Counted from the first letter of the stretch, positions 21,130-32,931 are shown. The stretch is DNA of 64,000 bases from Aphanomyces cochlioides (GCA_019828595.1 JAHQRK010000041.1:222916-286915); one strand, 5' to 3'. A program made the numbers and translations. Notes: generated by a model not told the origin, from the letters alone.

Positions 21130-21286
21130 CTGCAATGGGGAGGTATATTAATAGACTTTCAATATCTACTAATACTAATATTGCCTACTAACGGCTCATC
21201 CCACTTCCAAATGCTTCAGCAGATTTTCTACTTTGGGCTTTGGAGTACAGCGATTTTTGACTTGTTGAATAAATACTTGGGGCTTG

Positions 21287-24200
21287 TTAATTTGGGGCTG
21301 AAGGTTGGAGCGCGAGCAAAGTCGGGTACTTGGCTACCAGTGGGCGATAGACAGGTTGTCTATGCAAAGTATTGATTGCTGAAATTGCTTCCACTCGTTG
21401 AGGGCTGTCAACTTCTTGGAGGCGAAGCCATCTGCGGATCGATGCATGCCATCGGATGAAGCTGACTTCTTGCCAAATTTCTGGCGGAGGCGGCTTCTTC
21501 GATTCGAACTTGGCGGCGTTGTGCGTTGTCCAAATATAGTGAAGGTTGGAAGCACACAGAAGAGCCCAGAGCACAAACAGTATGTCTTGAAGCTGGCTAC
21601 CGCGTTCGTTGACTTGAAAGCGGTCGATGTTGGTGATGGCAGTCCAATCGAAATTGACACCGAAGCATCGCCAAGCGGTCGCGTGAAAACGCCAAAGGGG
21701 ATACACGCGAGAGCAGGTGTGGAAGGCGTGGTGTTGGTTCTCCGGTGCGTCGCAATTGGTATAGACACAGCAAATTACGTCTGGCTGCTGAGGTTGCAAG
21801 TAGAACAAGCGCGAGTTGACAGGCAGCATGTTGAACAACAGTCGAAACCAAACGTCGCCATGGAGGGGAGGCGGCCAACGGCATGTTTTGCGGATGAGTC
21901 GCACGTAGGTCGCAATATCTTGTTGCTCGACGCGGGACGATGTCGCCACTGGGTGCGGTTTTCCATCCGAAGGGGCGTGATGCGCCAAACGTGATACGAG
22001 TCGCTTGGGCCAACGCTCGAAGGATAGCAATTGATCTTTGAAAAGTGCCTTGAAAGGGTGACTTGTTGTATCGATATCGGTCAAAGCAGTTCCAGTTCGA
22101 ACGCCAGACGTGCGGAGGACTTGGTCGAATATCTTGGTGAGGTGGCTATAAACTTGACCAGCACGTTCGGGTGCTGCAAATCCCATCGCGCCGTTCGCTT
22201 GTAACGTCACTTGTGCCGCACGGTTGTTGGATGACAGTCGATCAATAAACGCAGCTCTTGTAGGCCATGTCCCTTGCCGTGTCAAGAAGTCTTTGAGGCA
22301 GTGGAAACCGTTTTGAGACGCATGTCTACACCATCGACGACACAGAGCAGTCTTCACGACATTTGATGTAGCACCCGCAGGACCAACTTGCAGAGCGGGG
22401 TAGGATGTCAGCCACACGGGGAGGTTCAAAAGTTCTTCGAGGCTTGGTGGCGAAGCGGTTCGCTTGGCCATAGGTGTGGCGGCCCATTGATGCCAAATGT
22501 CGTGCCAAAGAGGATGCAGCTCCCACAAAAACAACCACTTGGAGCTGTGGTTGGGGAAGTACGTGAGAAAGTCGAACGGGTGGGTGTCGCGATACAGCTT
22601 GTTCATGACACGGGAAAATTGTCTCTTGACAAGCAACTTCCATGGGGCAAATGTGTTGGGTGAATTGGGCTGCATCAAGAGTTGGAGCCGCAGCAGTCGC
22701 TGAGTCCGAAGCTTCGAAGCCACATGCGGAATACCGAGGCCGAGTTTTTGATCGAACTGCCACTTGCGGCAAATAGTTGAGCGATGATGGTCGGTGATTT
22801 GCGTCTTCCGACCAAGGATGTACTTGTTGACCATTCTTTGCCAAACGGCAACCATCGTTGGAGGCACATACACTGCAGCCGTGACATGCCATAACAACGA
22901 CAACAACATGGTCGATACGATGAGTTTGCGGCCTTGGATGGTTCGCGCACGACTTCCCCACGTTTGAAACGCAGCCAGAAACTTGTCGTTCAGTTGCTGG
23001 ACTTGAAAATCGCGCGGCAGTCGGTGGCCAAAGAGAATACCAAGGTATTTCACTGGCTTCTCGCTCGGCAAGACGTTCAAGAGGCCACCATCGTCGATGT
23101 CTTCGATATCGAGATTGTTGTTGAGCGCCAAAGTCATGCACTTGGCAACGTTGAGACGAGCTCCAGACACAGAGCAAAAGTCTTCGACAATTGCCATTTG
23201 CTCGACCGCCGCTTGGAGGGATGACGAGAGTAGAGTCGTGTCGTCGGCAAAGTAGATGCTCGTCAGTGAGTCTCCATTTGGAAGGGGAATACCAAAATCA
23301 GGAGATCCGCGTAGCATTTCGCCGAGTGGCTCGAGGTAAAGTACGAAGAGCATGCACGATAGGGGGCAACCTTGCTTGACTCCGCGGGTAGGCCGTATGG
23401 TAGGGCCAAGACCGTCGTTGAAAATGATCTGGACCAGAGGCGTATTGTAAAGCAACTGAACCCAAGACACAAATGTGGGACCGATGTTCATCTCCTTGAG
23501 TACGTCGAAGAGAAAGCCTTGGTCAACCATATCGTATGCCTTGGAAAAGTCGAGAAACGTCGCGTAGTAGTCGTGGTCTTCATTGGTACAGAAAGTCTGC
23601 AATGCTTGTACCAGCATCACGTGGTCGTGCAAGCGACGGCCAGGGACAAAACCAGCTTGGCTTGGGTGAGCGAGGTATGGGGCAACTTGTGCAAGACGGT
23701 AGGCCAGCGCCCGCGATAGAATCTTGACTTCAACCGACATGAGAGTAATCGGCCGATAGTTGCCAGGGTCGCCTCTGTCTCCAGCCTTGAACAAGAGCGC
23801 CACTGCACTTCGGCGTTGTTGGAGCAGGAGGTGACCGTGATGGGTGAGTTGGTAGTTGAACACCTTGAGCAGGATTTGGGCGAATACGTCCGGGGAGACT
23901 TGAAAGAAAGCTGCAGGCCAGCCGTCTGAACCAGGAGACTTGTTCGGGTTCATAGACTTGAGCGCGCCGCACAGGTCTTCCGCCGTGAGAGGACTTTCCA
24001 GAGCGTCGCGCTGTTCTTGAGTGAGACGTCGAGTAATGGCTCGAATGATAGCTCGGCGACGGGCCCGATTCAACGGTGGTTGGTCTCTTGGAGTGACCAT
24101 GATGTTTTTCCAATGAGACGTAAAACCAGCCTTGACTTCAGACGGGTCAGTCGACGTTACACCGTTGATTGTCACGGACGAGAGCGGCACTTTGATCCCC

Positions 24201-25441
24201 TTGGGTCGACGAAAAAAGTGACTGGTACCTCGCTCGTTGACGTTGGCGTGAAAGTCGAATTGCTGATCCAGGTTGAACTGTCGGTACTCGCTGCGGGCAG
24301 TGTCAAGGGCTTGACGGGCGGTATTAACAATGGATGTCTCAACGAGTCCCATGTCGAATGCTCGGCGGGAAGTAAGCCACTTCATCTTGAGGCTGTTGAG
24401 TGTGTACTTCATCGAGTCAATGTACTGGCGATGACTGACTTGGAGACGCTTCTTCATTCTCTTCAACCAGCCGTACCACTTTGCGCCAAAGTTTTGAGTG
24501 TCGTCTGCGCGCATCTCGTCCAAAAGTTGATTGGCTTCGGCCTTGATCGCTGCGACTACTTGAGGGTTCTTTAAGAGCTCACGGGGGAGGCGCCAGTAAC
24601 TTCGGTCGGGAGCTCGCTGCTCGCAGGAGAGGACCACTTTGTGTTCCATGTGGTCGCCTGCAAAGCTGCTTGGGGAATAGCTTGAACGTGCGTACGTTTG
24701 AGCGACGATATCTTGGTCCACAAACAGGTAGTCGAGGCGGTTGCTTCGACCAGGGCCGCTGTAAACGCGCTCGTTGGGGTGGTGCATCCTCCACGCATCG
24801 ATAACACCAAGTGCTGAAAGCCAGGCAATGCATTCCGCCTTACCAGCGTTGTGGTCTTGGCGAGGTCGAGTCGCGTCCAGATGCTCTTCCAGGGGTAAGT
24901 TGAAATCGCCTCCGACAAAGTGAATGCTGTCGTCTTCAAAGTCGCGAGGCAGATCGTCGAAAAACGGTGCTCGAGAGTGAGCGATAACCGGGGCATAGAC
25001 GTTGTGAAAGTACACAGGAACGCCGTCCCACTGAGTTCGAACAACCATGTATCTTCCAGGTCGGTCATGGGTGGTCAAGTGTTGCAGGTCGAGGAATCCA
25101 GGCATGGATCCATGGAAATACGATGCCACACCGCAGCGCCGATTGTTGAGTGAGTCGACGCGATCAGTGCGGAGATCGTTGGTGAAGAGCTTGTATTTGC
25201 CAACGCCTACTTCGTTGTTGAGGTGGAGTTGGAAGGTTTCGAGATGTTTGATGTTATTGATTTTGGTTTCTTGAAAGAAAACGGCTTGGGTCGGAATTTG
25301 GAGTCGCCGCGCCACAAGATGTCCGTTGTCTTTCAGCCCATTGAGGTTGGCAGTGGTCAGTTCGAGTATGGGGAACTTGGTGAAGAGACCGGCCGCGACC
25401 ACCTTAGCCACGGAACGCGACAGACGTTGCGTTCGCAACAT
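21287..25441 (-). CDS. Family A ORF2: APE endonuclease-reverse transcriptase
   Basis: 1384 aa, intact. The ATG at 25441 overlaps the end of ORF1 by 38 nt in the +1 frame. APE domain: ANLNG (N32), FQETK (E58), NVYAP (Y149), GGDFN (D179, N181), SNRLDYLF (D237), GDH (D263, H264). RT: LDFSKAYD (D631), RGVKQGCPLS, FADD (D733, D734), then KYLGILFG. C-terminal zinc-knuckle-like motif: C1225-X4-C1230-X7-H1238-X4-C1243. It makes the first nick in the tRNA gene and copies LINE RNA onto the target, as known for APE-type LINEs. The first ten residues before VAKVVAAG are not conserved in family B, so this ATG may not be the true start. Confidence 0.94.
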   Translation of the reverse strand: MLRTQRLSRSVAKVVAAGLFTKFPILELTTANLNGLKDNGHLVARRLQIPTQAVFFQETKINNIKHLETFQLHLNNEVGVGKYKLFTNDLRTDRVDSLNNRRCGVASYFHGSMPGFLDLQHLTTHDRPGRYMVVRTQWDGVPVYFHNVYAPVIAHSRAPFFDDLPRDFEDDSIHFVGGDFNLPLEEHLDATRPRQDHNAGKAECIAWLSALGVIDAWRMHHPNERVYSGPGRSNRLDYLFVDQDIVAQTYARSSYSPSSFAGDHMEHKVVLSCEQRAPDRSYWRLPRELLKNPQVVAAIKAEANQLLDEMRADDTQNFGAKWYGWLKRMKKRLQVSHRQYIDSMKYTLNSLKMKWLTSRRAFDMGLVETSIVNTARQALDTARSEYRQFNLDQQFDFHANVNERGTSHFFRRPKGIKVPLSSVTINGVTSTDPSEVKAGFTSHWKNIMVTPRDQPPLNRARRRAIIRAITRRLTQEQRDALESPLTAEDLCGALKSMNPNKSPGSDGWPAAFFQVSPDVFAQILLKVFNYQLTHHGHLLLQQRRSAVALLFKAGDRGDPGNYRPITLMSVEVKILSRALAYRLAQVAPYLAHPSQAGFVPGRRLHDHVMLVQALQTFCTNEDHDYYATFLDFSKAYDMVDQGFLFDVLKEMNIGPTFVSWVQLLYNTPLVQIIFNDGLGPTIRPTRGVKQGCPLSCMLFVLYLEPLGEMLRGSPDFGIPLPNGDSLTSIYFADDTTLLSSSLQAAVEQMAIVEDFCSVSGARLNVAKCMTLALNNNLDIEDIDDGGLLNVLPSEKPVKYLGILFGHRLPRDFQVQQLNDKFLAAFQTWGSRARTIQGRKLIVSTMLLSLLWHVTAAVYVPPTMVAVWQRMVNKYILGRKTQITDHHRSTICRKWQFDQKLGLGIPHVASKLRTQRLLRLQLLMQPNSPNTFAPWKLLVKRQFSRVMNKLYRDTHPFDFLTYFPNHSSKWLFLWELHPLWHDIWHQWAATPMAKRTASPPSLEELLNLPVWLTSYPALQVGPAGATSNVVKTALCRRWCRHASQNGFHCLKDFLTRQGTWPTRAAFIDRLSSNNRAAQVTLQANGAMGFAAPERAGQVYSHLTKIFDQVLRTSGVRTGTALTDIDTTSHPFKALFKDQLLSFERWPKRLVSRLAHHAPSDGKPHPVATSSRVEQQDIATYVRLIRKTCRWPPPLHGDVWFRLLFNMLPVNSRLFYLQPQQPDVICCVYTNCDAPENQHHAFHTCSRVYPLWRFHATAWRCFGVNFDWTAITNIDRFQVNERGSQLQDILFVLWALLCASNLHYIWTTHNAAKFESKKPPPPEIWQEVSFIRWHASIRRWLRLQEVDSPQRVEAISAINTLHRQPVYRPLVAKYPTLLALQPSAPN

Positions 25442-28401
25442 CTCCCAGCATGAGTGTCTGAGTGTCGGGTTGGAACATCACTTGGTTGTCGAAGGTGGGG
25501 TCCAGGGAGCCAGCCTCATGGAATTCCAGGATCGTGGTCAAGACGTATCGCGACTTCTCGTCTTCGCCGGCATACAACGTTTCCATGATATTCCAAATCA
25601 AGAGGCCGAAGCTCGTGTCAAGCAATATGGCAGATAGCGATACGCCCGACAAACAGCGGGAGCCCAAATGAGAAGCCAGTGCAGTGACCGGGTACTTGGT
25701 AGAGGCCACGATCGCAGCATCACTGTTGTAGTACGTTGGAGCATGAATGGCCAAGAGAACTTCTGCCACAGCCAACACTTCTTCCAGGTCGCCGCGGTGG
25801 AGGGAAATCTCGTCGCCGTCAATGGTAGTATCGATGAAGTCGATGTTCTTGAATAGCTCGATGTTGCTGAAGATGGCTTGAACGTGCTCGCGGGTCATAC
25901 GCACACCCCACGTCAATGAGTACAGCTGGGAGAACGGTTTGTCTCCACCCCAAGTCGCTCGAAGCCACCGATGGAGGAGGCGTTGTCTCACAAAGCTCAA
26001 AGCATGCACGGTCTTCATCAAAAAGTCGGTGCAGTTGCAAGCCAAATTCAATCGGGGAACGCTCGAGATGGCTACACAGCATATCGACGCGGCCGTCGTT
26101 GATGAGTTGGGCAAGGTTGAACGAGCTGTTGGTCACTGCATCTTCGACTTGGGTTGAGAGATGCAATGGAACTTTGGCTGTCTTGGTGTCGAGGTCTTGT
26201 AGTTCGGCGAGAATTTCGTCAAGAGACATTTCTATGCGCTTGGGAACGCCATCTTGGATCTTGGTGCCGCCGACAAATTGACCGGACGTAGGGAGGTGGG
26301 GAGGGTCATCCGAGACGTCCAGCTTGGGTACAATCGTTGAGATCTTGTAATCGCCAAACTGAGCAACGTGTTCCTCGGGGTTGACACACACACGTTCGTC
26401 GAGGGCTTCAAACATGTTGGGCGAAATCCAAGAGCGGCCATGCTCGGGGGAATCCACTTGCTGTTGCGTCTTCTTGCGCTTGCCTCTCGACGCCTTGACG
26501 CCAGTCCACTGCGGAGGGTTGGCTTGCGCAGTTTTCCGACGTTTTGGCGCCTTGGGAGTCGAAGAAGGCGGGTTGGTTGGGCTGGGAGCTGGCTTGTTCA
26601 ATCCATATTGGCGGGACGTTGCATCAAGGTCCAAACGAACCAAGTTCTTGTCACGAAAATACCACCCTTGACCGTACACGCGGAGACAACGGCCCTTGAA
26701 AAGAATTTCTTCGACGAGACGGCCGTCGCGCTGTATGGTCGTTGGTACGGAGGTTCCTTCAAAGTAAAGGCGGTACCGAGAGCTCGCCATACCGCTTGAA
26801 GAGGAAACGTTGGGGTAGGAGCCCCACAGGAAGCGTGGCTCCAACTTGGTCATGACGTCGAAGATCAGGCGCTCTTCGTCTTGATCTTGAAGGCCTTGAG
26901 GGATGTCCATGAAAAATCCGCCGAGGACGTGCGGAACGTTCATCGTGAAGTGTTGGGACGAGCCATCTCGAGCGACTTGAATCTTAAACGCGATGCCTCG
27001 CAGCTTCGTCATCGCTTCGTGAGAGGCAACACCCCACTTGAGCATGCGGTTCGGGATGTCCTTCTCGCATCTCACAATGTCAGCAATCGCAGTGTCGAGG
27101 CCGAGGGCTTGGTTGTCGAAAAGGATCGATGCCATGGCAGCTGAAACATCGATGGTCTTCGTGTGTGCACCCGTGGGCATCTGCAACCAGCCGACGATGC
27201 CGCGCGCCGAGTGCTTCTGGATCGGGAGGGTGTCTTCAAACGTGAGGGTTCCAGCAGCACGCTTGCGAAGGAGGGGTTCGAGTTCCTCCATCGTGGGCTG
27301 GTAAGGAGCAACGTCCTTGGTCTTGATGGCCTTGGGAGACTGAGACCGCTGTTGCGCTTGGAAGGCCCATACGTCGTTGGGGGCCTGGCGGTTGTTGGGT
27401 TGGCCACGGCCAGGTGTCTGGGCTCCGCCAGATTGAGAAATGTTTTCCAAATGCGATCCGGGTGAAGCCTGAGACGATGGCTGGCGGACTGAGTGAGAGT
27501 CCGAGTCGTGCGTCAGACCAACACTCAAGCGTGCGTCAGAGGCTTGGTCTTGTCCGGACCCTGTCCCATGGTGGACAGAGTCACACGTTTGACCTTCACT
27601 CGCGTTGGACTTCGAGAAGCTTCCATGGGTGACTTGGTCTTGAGTATTCCCATGACCAACACTGGCCACAGGGTTGTTCGCGATTGTTCCAGATCTTGCC
27701 CGATGATTCTTCGAGAAGAGACCATCACTCATGGAGCGACTAGTCTCGATGGGATCTTGACCTGTCGCCAGAGTGGACTTGTCGCTCGGGGGATTCTTCG
27801 AGAAGGGACCTTCACTCAGGGATGGACTGTTCTCGAATCTTCCTTGACATGTCGTCATGTTGACGTCGGTGCTTGAGCGAGTCTTCGAGAAGCCACTATC
27901 ACTCGTCGAGAGAACATTCTCGAAAGGAACAGAACCCAACGGAGTCTTGCCAGGCAAGCCACCATCACTCACGATGGACGTGGTTGATGGAGATTCTTCG
28001 GGCAAGGTCGTTGACGTCATGAGCACATCTTCCGAGGTTGGAACGCCGTCTTGCCAGGCTTCGTCGCAAGTGTCAGAGGTCGTTGGATCATTCGCGGGAT
28101 CGCAAGCCTTCGTCGAGCGAGTCACAGGCAAGGGTTCAAAACGGCGCGGTTTCGAAGGGGTTGCACGTTGACGTGGAAACGGAACGCGCGTTGGAGTAGG
28201 GAGCGGATTCGTAGACGCGTCATGATGCGAAGCGTTGGAAGCATCGTCGACGTCCTCTTCCAACGACGACGCCATGTCGGTATCGCTTGGGGATGGGTCA
28301 GCAACGACGATGACGTCCATATCGCTGGGGCTGGACGCCGAGGGAGAGAACGCGGAGGAGCAAGATGGGGCACGAGGGTTGGTCGAGCGGGTAGCAACCA
28401 T
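25404..28401 (-). pseudogene. Family A ORF1, frameshifted
   Basis: Family A ORF1, normally 999 aa, from ATG at 28401. The N-terminal two thirds are open: Ser/Thr-rich region, repeated SD/SE-G-x-FSK motifs, and conserved core to FKGRCLRVYGQGWYF. A 2-bp loss (CAAAGCTC for CAAAGTACTC, near 25995) shifts the frame after RACFE, so the C-terminal domain is lost. ORF2 in the same element is intact, so ORF1 would have to be supplied in trans. Confidence 0.87.
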
Positions 28402-28454
28402 ATTGTCAGATAGCGTAGAGTGGTACTGCGGGGTAGCTGGCAAATTGGAAACTA

Positions 28455-28527
28455 TCCTCTATAGCTCAGTTGGTAGAGCGTACGGCTGTTAACCGTAAGG
28501 TCGCAGGTTCGAACCCTGCTGGAGGAG
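28455..28527 (+). tRNA. tRNA-Asn(GTT), regenerated after two serial insertions
   Basis: Complete copy at the top of a two-LINE stack (B at 19732, then A at 21130). It is identical in sequence to untouched copies although its gene has been rebuilt twice. Confidence 0.97.
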
Positions 28528-29479
28528 TTCTTTTCTCTCTTTTGCATATCCATAACTGATCACCAATACAAATACTGACGTGTAGATTCTCGGCATGTCT
28601 TCTTCGAGTCAACATATGCGTAAATAAGAAGACTATGTCACGCCAATCCAATACCAGTCCTTTATCTCCAATATGATGTGGAATGGCCTCAAAATTGCTG
28701 CTCATCAACTAGTGCGCAAGTCATTGCAGAATACATAAGAGAAACTCCAATGAGCGATTCTCTGACAGCAACAGATGTGCGCCACGCTAACTTGGCTTGT
28801 ATTGGACTTGAGGAGAGATCACTCATATGGTGTCTTTTAGACTTTGTCAACTGATATCTTAGACAACGGATCACGGTCGTCAAGAGCGACCTAGAGACAA
28901 GTATTCCATTGACTTGGTTTGAAATATCATAGCACATGGATGTACTCACTCCATTACCTTGTTCTTTGCATAGAATGTGATCGTCTCCAATGTGGACTGT
29001 GTCAAATTTCGGTGGTATACATGGACATATTTTCACGACGTTAACATCGATCGAAATCAATCCATATACCGCATCTCAAGACCACAATCGTAACATTCCT
29101 ACCATTTTATGCAGCTTGCTGCCAAACATATTCTGGAGAAAGTTCTGTCGCATATGTGTGTGATATTGCTGTTATGCATCTGTGTGAATCGTTTCTTGGC
29201 TTGTCGACTGACAGCGCCAACAAAGCAGAAATGACACAGACTTGAAATAGTTGTGAAGATAGTCTCAATTACAGTATTGAGATATTTACAAACACGACAA
29301 ATGATATCATTAAAAGGTGCACAGCAGAATAAAACGTGTCCATTCTTTCCTCGCGTCTTAATCAAAGATGTCAGAAGCTACTCATTCTATAGACTTGATG
29401 TGAAAGCTATTGCGAGTTGGATGTGTTTGTTGCGATCACGTCGATAAGTTGGAAGGGATATGCAAAAGAGAGAAAAGAA
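28528..29479. repeat. Convergent spacer C4 of the tRNA-Asn array
   Basis: 952-bp copy of spacer C. No gene recognised. Confidence 0.85.
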
Positions 29480-29552
29480 CTCCTCCAGCAGGGTTCGAAC
29501 CTGCGACCTTACGGTTAACAGCCGTACGCTCTACCAACTGAGCTATAGAGGA
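29480..29552 (-). tRNA. tRNA-Asn(GTT), uninterrupted
   Basis: Intact empty-site copy running straight into D5. Confidence 0.97.
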
Positions 29553-30435
29553 TTCCATACTATACTTCCCTCACCGTTTCAAACATACACTCATACAATA
29601 CCTACAATGACAATCCATATCACACCCGTGCATCATGTCACCGTCGTAGTCACCACTCGCTTCTCCGAATATCGACACATTTATACAGAGAAATTACGTC
29701 ACCAGGCACACCGACGCTTCTCTCAGATAAAACATTGTTGATAAACTCGAGACCTTCACTTCGACAATCTACACCAGCACATGGAACAAGAATTATACAC
29801 TTTCATGACTGTCAAAAACATCCTATTCAGAAAGCCTCGAAAACACTACCACCATTTCTGTAGAATGTGAAACAAAATCAAGTCCAATCAAGATGATATG
29901 AACTGTTTGAAACAAGTTGAGCGATGTTGCTTGATGGATTGAGTACGATAAACAGTTGGTGTAGCTTTGCTGTTGTTTAGTGAAAAGAATTTAATGTTGT
30001 GCCGAATGGAAATATGATTGATATTCTGATTGAACATGTGTTTACCAGGTATATTTTTGTTTCATGGAAACCTATGAATTTGTTCTGCGGAGTATTGAGG
30101 ATATACCCTCCCATTCCTTGCGCGAGCAGGAGACTGATATGCTCTCAATAAGTCGATGTACCGCACGAAACTTTGTTTCGGACAAGATTTCGATCCGAAG
30201 AAGAGTCAAAATCGGAACTGCTCGCGTATTTTAGACGGGTATCATGTCCATGTGAAATTTTGATGTCCATTGGTCGAATCGTGTTTTTGTGGAGAGATTG
30301 GAGTGTAAAGTGTTTGTTTTGATTGACGTGTGTTTGGTTACGATGTGCATAATGTCTGTGTCCGTGGTGGTTGTTTGCAGTGGAAAGGATTGTATGAGTG
30401 TATGTGTGGCACGGTGGGTATACGATAGTATGGAA
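29553..30435. repeat. Divergent spacer D5 of the tRNA-Asn array
   Basis: 883-bp copy of D with T at offset 142 (29694), like D3 and D4. Confidence 0.85.
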
Positions 30436-30449
30436 TCCTCTATAGCTCA
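30436..30449 (+). repeat. 14-nt tRNA-Asn 5' remnant (target-site duplication)
   Basis: TCCTCTATAGCTCA with native upstream flank, joined to the 3' end of a family B LINE. Confidence 0.93.
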
Positions 30450-31832
30450 ATGTCAATGGGGAGTCTATTTGTAGTTAATGTAAACTACAAACTAATATTG
30501 CCCGAAGGCTCATCCCATTTCCAACTGCTAGGCTGAATTGGAAATCAATTTGGCTTGTCGTTTTCTTGATTCGCTTCGACGTTGGGACTTCGATTTCTTC
30601 GGTGTTTGTAAGCTAACACGGCGAATATGTCGGATAAAACTGACTCTTGGCATCTGACCCAGGGGGTATACATTTTCATTGTCTTGGATCATACATAGAC
30701 TTCGGTCTATGCAGCGCTTGTATCGCTTGGCGAGGACCCAGCAATGGGATGTTGAATCAGTGACAGAAACAACCAAGAATTCTCCGTCAGGCTCATCCAA
30801 TATCGCTCTACAGATATCACGAATTGGATCACCCACCGATTGCTTGAGCAGTTGACGGGAGAATATGGCGTCGTTGTAGTGGAATCCATGTGTGTATGCC
30901 AGCTTGAGAAAATCATGCATCTTGGAAGGGGGAATGCCCGCGTCTTGAGGAACTCCATGGGCCTCTTTGAAACCCGAAATGACTTCTTCGCTGAGCTCAA
31001 AATTGGAGACATTCAAATTGGTAGCAACGATTCGGATTGCAGCCGCAAGACAAGATTTGTCACTGTTGTTGCCAATTTCTAGCCACAGAGGATCCATCGC
31101 TCGAAATTCAGCAAGCGTTGGGGCGAGACCAGTGTTCGTGAGGAAGTGGGCTCCAGCTTGTCGCCATCGTTGGTACATCGCCACGGCTTCTTGACACCCG
31201 CTGAGGTCTTTTTCGTCGAACCAGTCTTTGTCGAGTCCATCCGGGCGTTGAAACTTCCAGTTGACTTGGTATTGAATAGTTGAAATTCGATTTCGCATTG
31301 ATGCCACTTCGCGGTGGTCATCGATAAACAACACTTCATCGATGTCATCATCGTCGGTTGGAATTCGCAGAGTGCGTGGGCGGTTGGTTGGGGCATCAGC
31401 CGTTGTCGCATTCGTTTGTGGCCTGGCTGGAACAGAAACATCGTCCAATAGATCCATGAGGGATGGTAGCGGAGATCCATTGTCATTGCCCAAGGGGTCA
31501 AATTCGCGGGTGCTCGAGTTCAAAATGGACATATCAGGAGTAAATTGGTGTTCTTCAGTTGTAACTGGACTTGAAGGACGAGTGTCGGATGATTGCGTCA
31601 TAGGTACAGAAATCTCAACTCCATCCACTCCCTCAAGAGTAATCCCTGGAGACATCGAGCTCCCCACACCTCGTGTAGTTATGGGTCTCGACGTCTGCGC
31701 GGGGAGTACGCTATCGGCAGTGAAAATCGTTGAAGCTTCCATTGTTGTTGTCTTGGGTAAAATCAAAAGTGAGTCTTGGAGAATTGTTTTGAGATTCTCA
31801 CTGAACTTATTCTCAGTTGCGACACTTGAGTC
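30450..31832 (-). mobile_element. Family B LINE, 5'-truncated, ORF3-only
   Basis: Third copy with the GACTCAAGTGTCGC breakpoint. Its internal variants (RKRQAK, PRVSF) match the full-length copy at 44929 and not the other two ORF3-only copies. This suggests sequence exchange between copies or an older common ancestor. Confidence 0.94.
30528..31742 (-). CDS. Family B ORF3: chromodomain-like plus protease-like protein
   Basis: 404 aa, open, from ATG at 31742. The chromodomain-like and Cys-His-Asp protease-like regions are unchanged. The basic tail reads RKRQAK, as in the intact full-length copy at 45007. ORF1 and ORF2 are absent in cis. Confidence 0.75.
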   Translation of the reverse strand: MEASTIFTADSVLPAQTSRPITTRGVGSSMSPGITLEGVDGVEISVPMTQSSDTRPSSPVTTEEHQFTPDMSILNSSTREFDPLGNDNGSPLPSLMDLLDDVSVPARPQTNATTADAPTNRPRTLRIPTDDDDIDEVLFIDDHREVASMRNRISTIQYQVNWKFQRPDGLDKDWFDEKDLSGCQEAVAMYQRWRQAGAHFLTNTGLAPTLAEFRAMDPLWLEIGNNSDKSCLAAAIRIVATNLNVSNFELSEEVISGFKEAHGVPQDAGIPPSKMHDFLKLAYTHGFHYNDAIFSRQLLKQSVGDPIRDICRAILDEPDGEFLVVSVTDSTSHCWVLAKRYKRCIDRSLCMIQDNENVYPLGQMPRVSFIRHIRRVSLQTPKKSKSQRRSESRKRQAKLISNSA

Positions 31833-31833
31833 A

Positions 31834-31906
31834 TCCTCTATAGCTCAGTTGGTAGAGCGTACGGCTGTTAACCGTAAGGTCGCAGGTTCGAACCCTGCTG
31901 GAGGAG
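31834..31906 (+). tRNA. tRNA-Asn(GTT), regenerated beside a LINE
   Basis: Complete copy with the ORF3-only B element as upstream flank. Confidence 0.97.
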
Positions 31907-32858
31907 TTCTTTTCTCTCTTTTGCATATCCATAACTGATCACCAATACAAATACTGACGTGTAGATTCTCGGCATGTCTTCTTCGAGTCAACATATGCGT
32001 AAATAAGAAGACTATGTCACGCCAATCCAATACCAGTCCTTTATCTCCAATATGATGTGGAATGGCCTCAAAATTGCTGCTCATCAACTAGTGCGCAAGT
32101 CATTGCAGAATACATAAGAGAAACTCCAATGAGCGATTCTCTGACAGCAACAGATGTGCGCCACGCTAACTTGGCTTGTATTGGACTTGAGGAGAGATCA
32201 CTCATATGGTGTCTTTTAGACTTTGTCAACTGATATCTTAGACAACGGATCACGGTCGTCAAGAGCGACCTAGAGACAAGTATTCCATTGACTTGGTTTG
32301 AAATATCATAGCACATGGATGTACTCACTCCATTACCTTGTTCTTTGCATAGAATGTGATCGTCTCCAATGTGGACTGTGTCAAATTTCGGTGGTATACA
32401 TGGACATATTTTCACGACGTTAACATCGATCGAAATCAATCCATATACCGCATCTCAAGACCACAATCGTAACATTCCTACCATTTTATGCAGCTTGCTG
32501 CCAAACATATTCTGGAGAAAGTTCTGTCGCATATGTGTGTGATATTGCTGTTATGCATCTGTGTGAATCGTTTCTTGGCTTGTCGACTGACAGCGCCAAC
32601 AAAGCAGAAATGACACAGACTTGAAATAGTTGTGAAGATAGTCTCAATTACAGTATTGAGATATTTACAAACACGACAAATGATATCATTAAAAGGTGCA
32701 CAGCAGAATAAAACGTGTCCATTCTTTCCTCGCGTCTTAATCAAAGATGTCAGAAGCTACTCATTCTATAGACTTGATGTGAAAGCTATTGCGAGTTGGA
32801 TGTGTTTGTTGCGATCACGTCGATAAGTTGGAAGGGATATGCAAAAGAGAGAAAAGAA
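31907..32858. repeat. Convergent spacer C5 of the tRNA-Asn array
   Basis: 952-bp copy of spacer C. No gene recognised. Confidence 0.85.
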
Positions 32859-32931
32859 CTCCTCCAGCAGGGTTCGAACCTGCGACCTTACGGTTAACAG
32901 CCGTACGCTCTACCAACTGAGCTATAGAGGA
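32859..32931 (-). tRNA. tRNA-Asn(GTT), regenerated after two serial insertions
   Basis: Complete copy at the top of a stack of B (32933) over A (34711). Confidence 0.97.

Larger units (their letters stand above)
21130..28453 (-). mobile_element. Family A LINE, full length (7.3 kb), ORF1 broken
   Basis: Full-length minus-strand family A element, from 5' end AGTTTCCAATTTGCC at 28453 to 3' end CATTGCAG at 21130. It has ATCCTCTATAGCTCA duplications at 21115-21129 and 28454-28468. It is the younger, upper element of the stack because it touches the intact tRNA. Confidence 0.95.
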
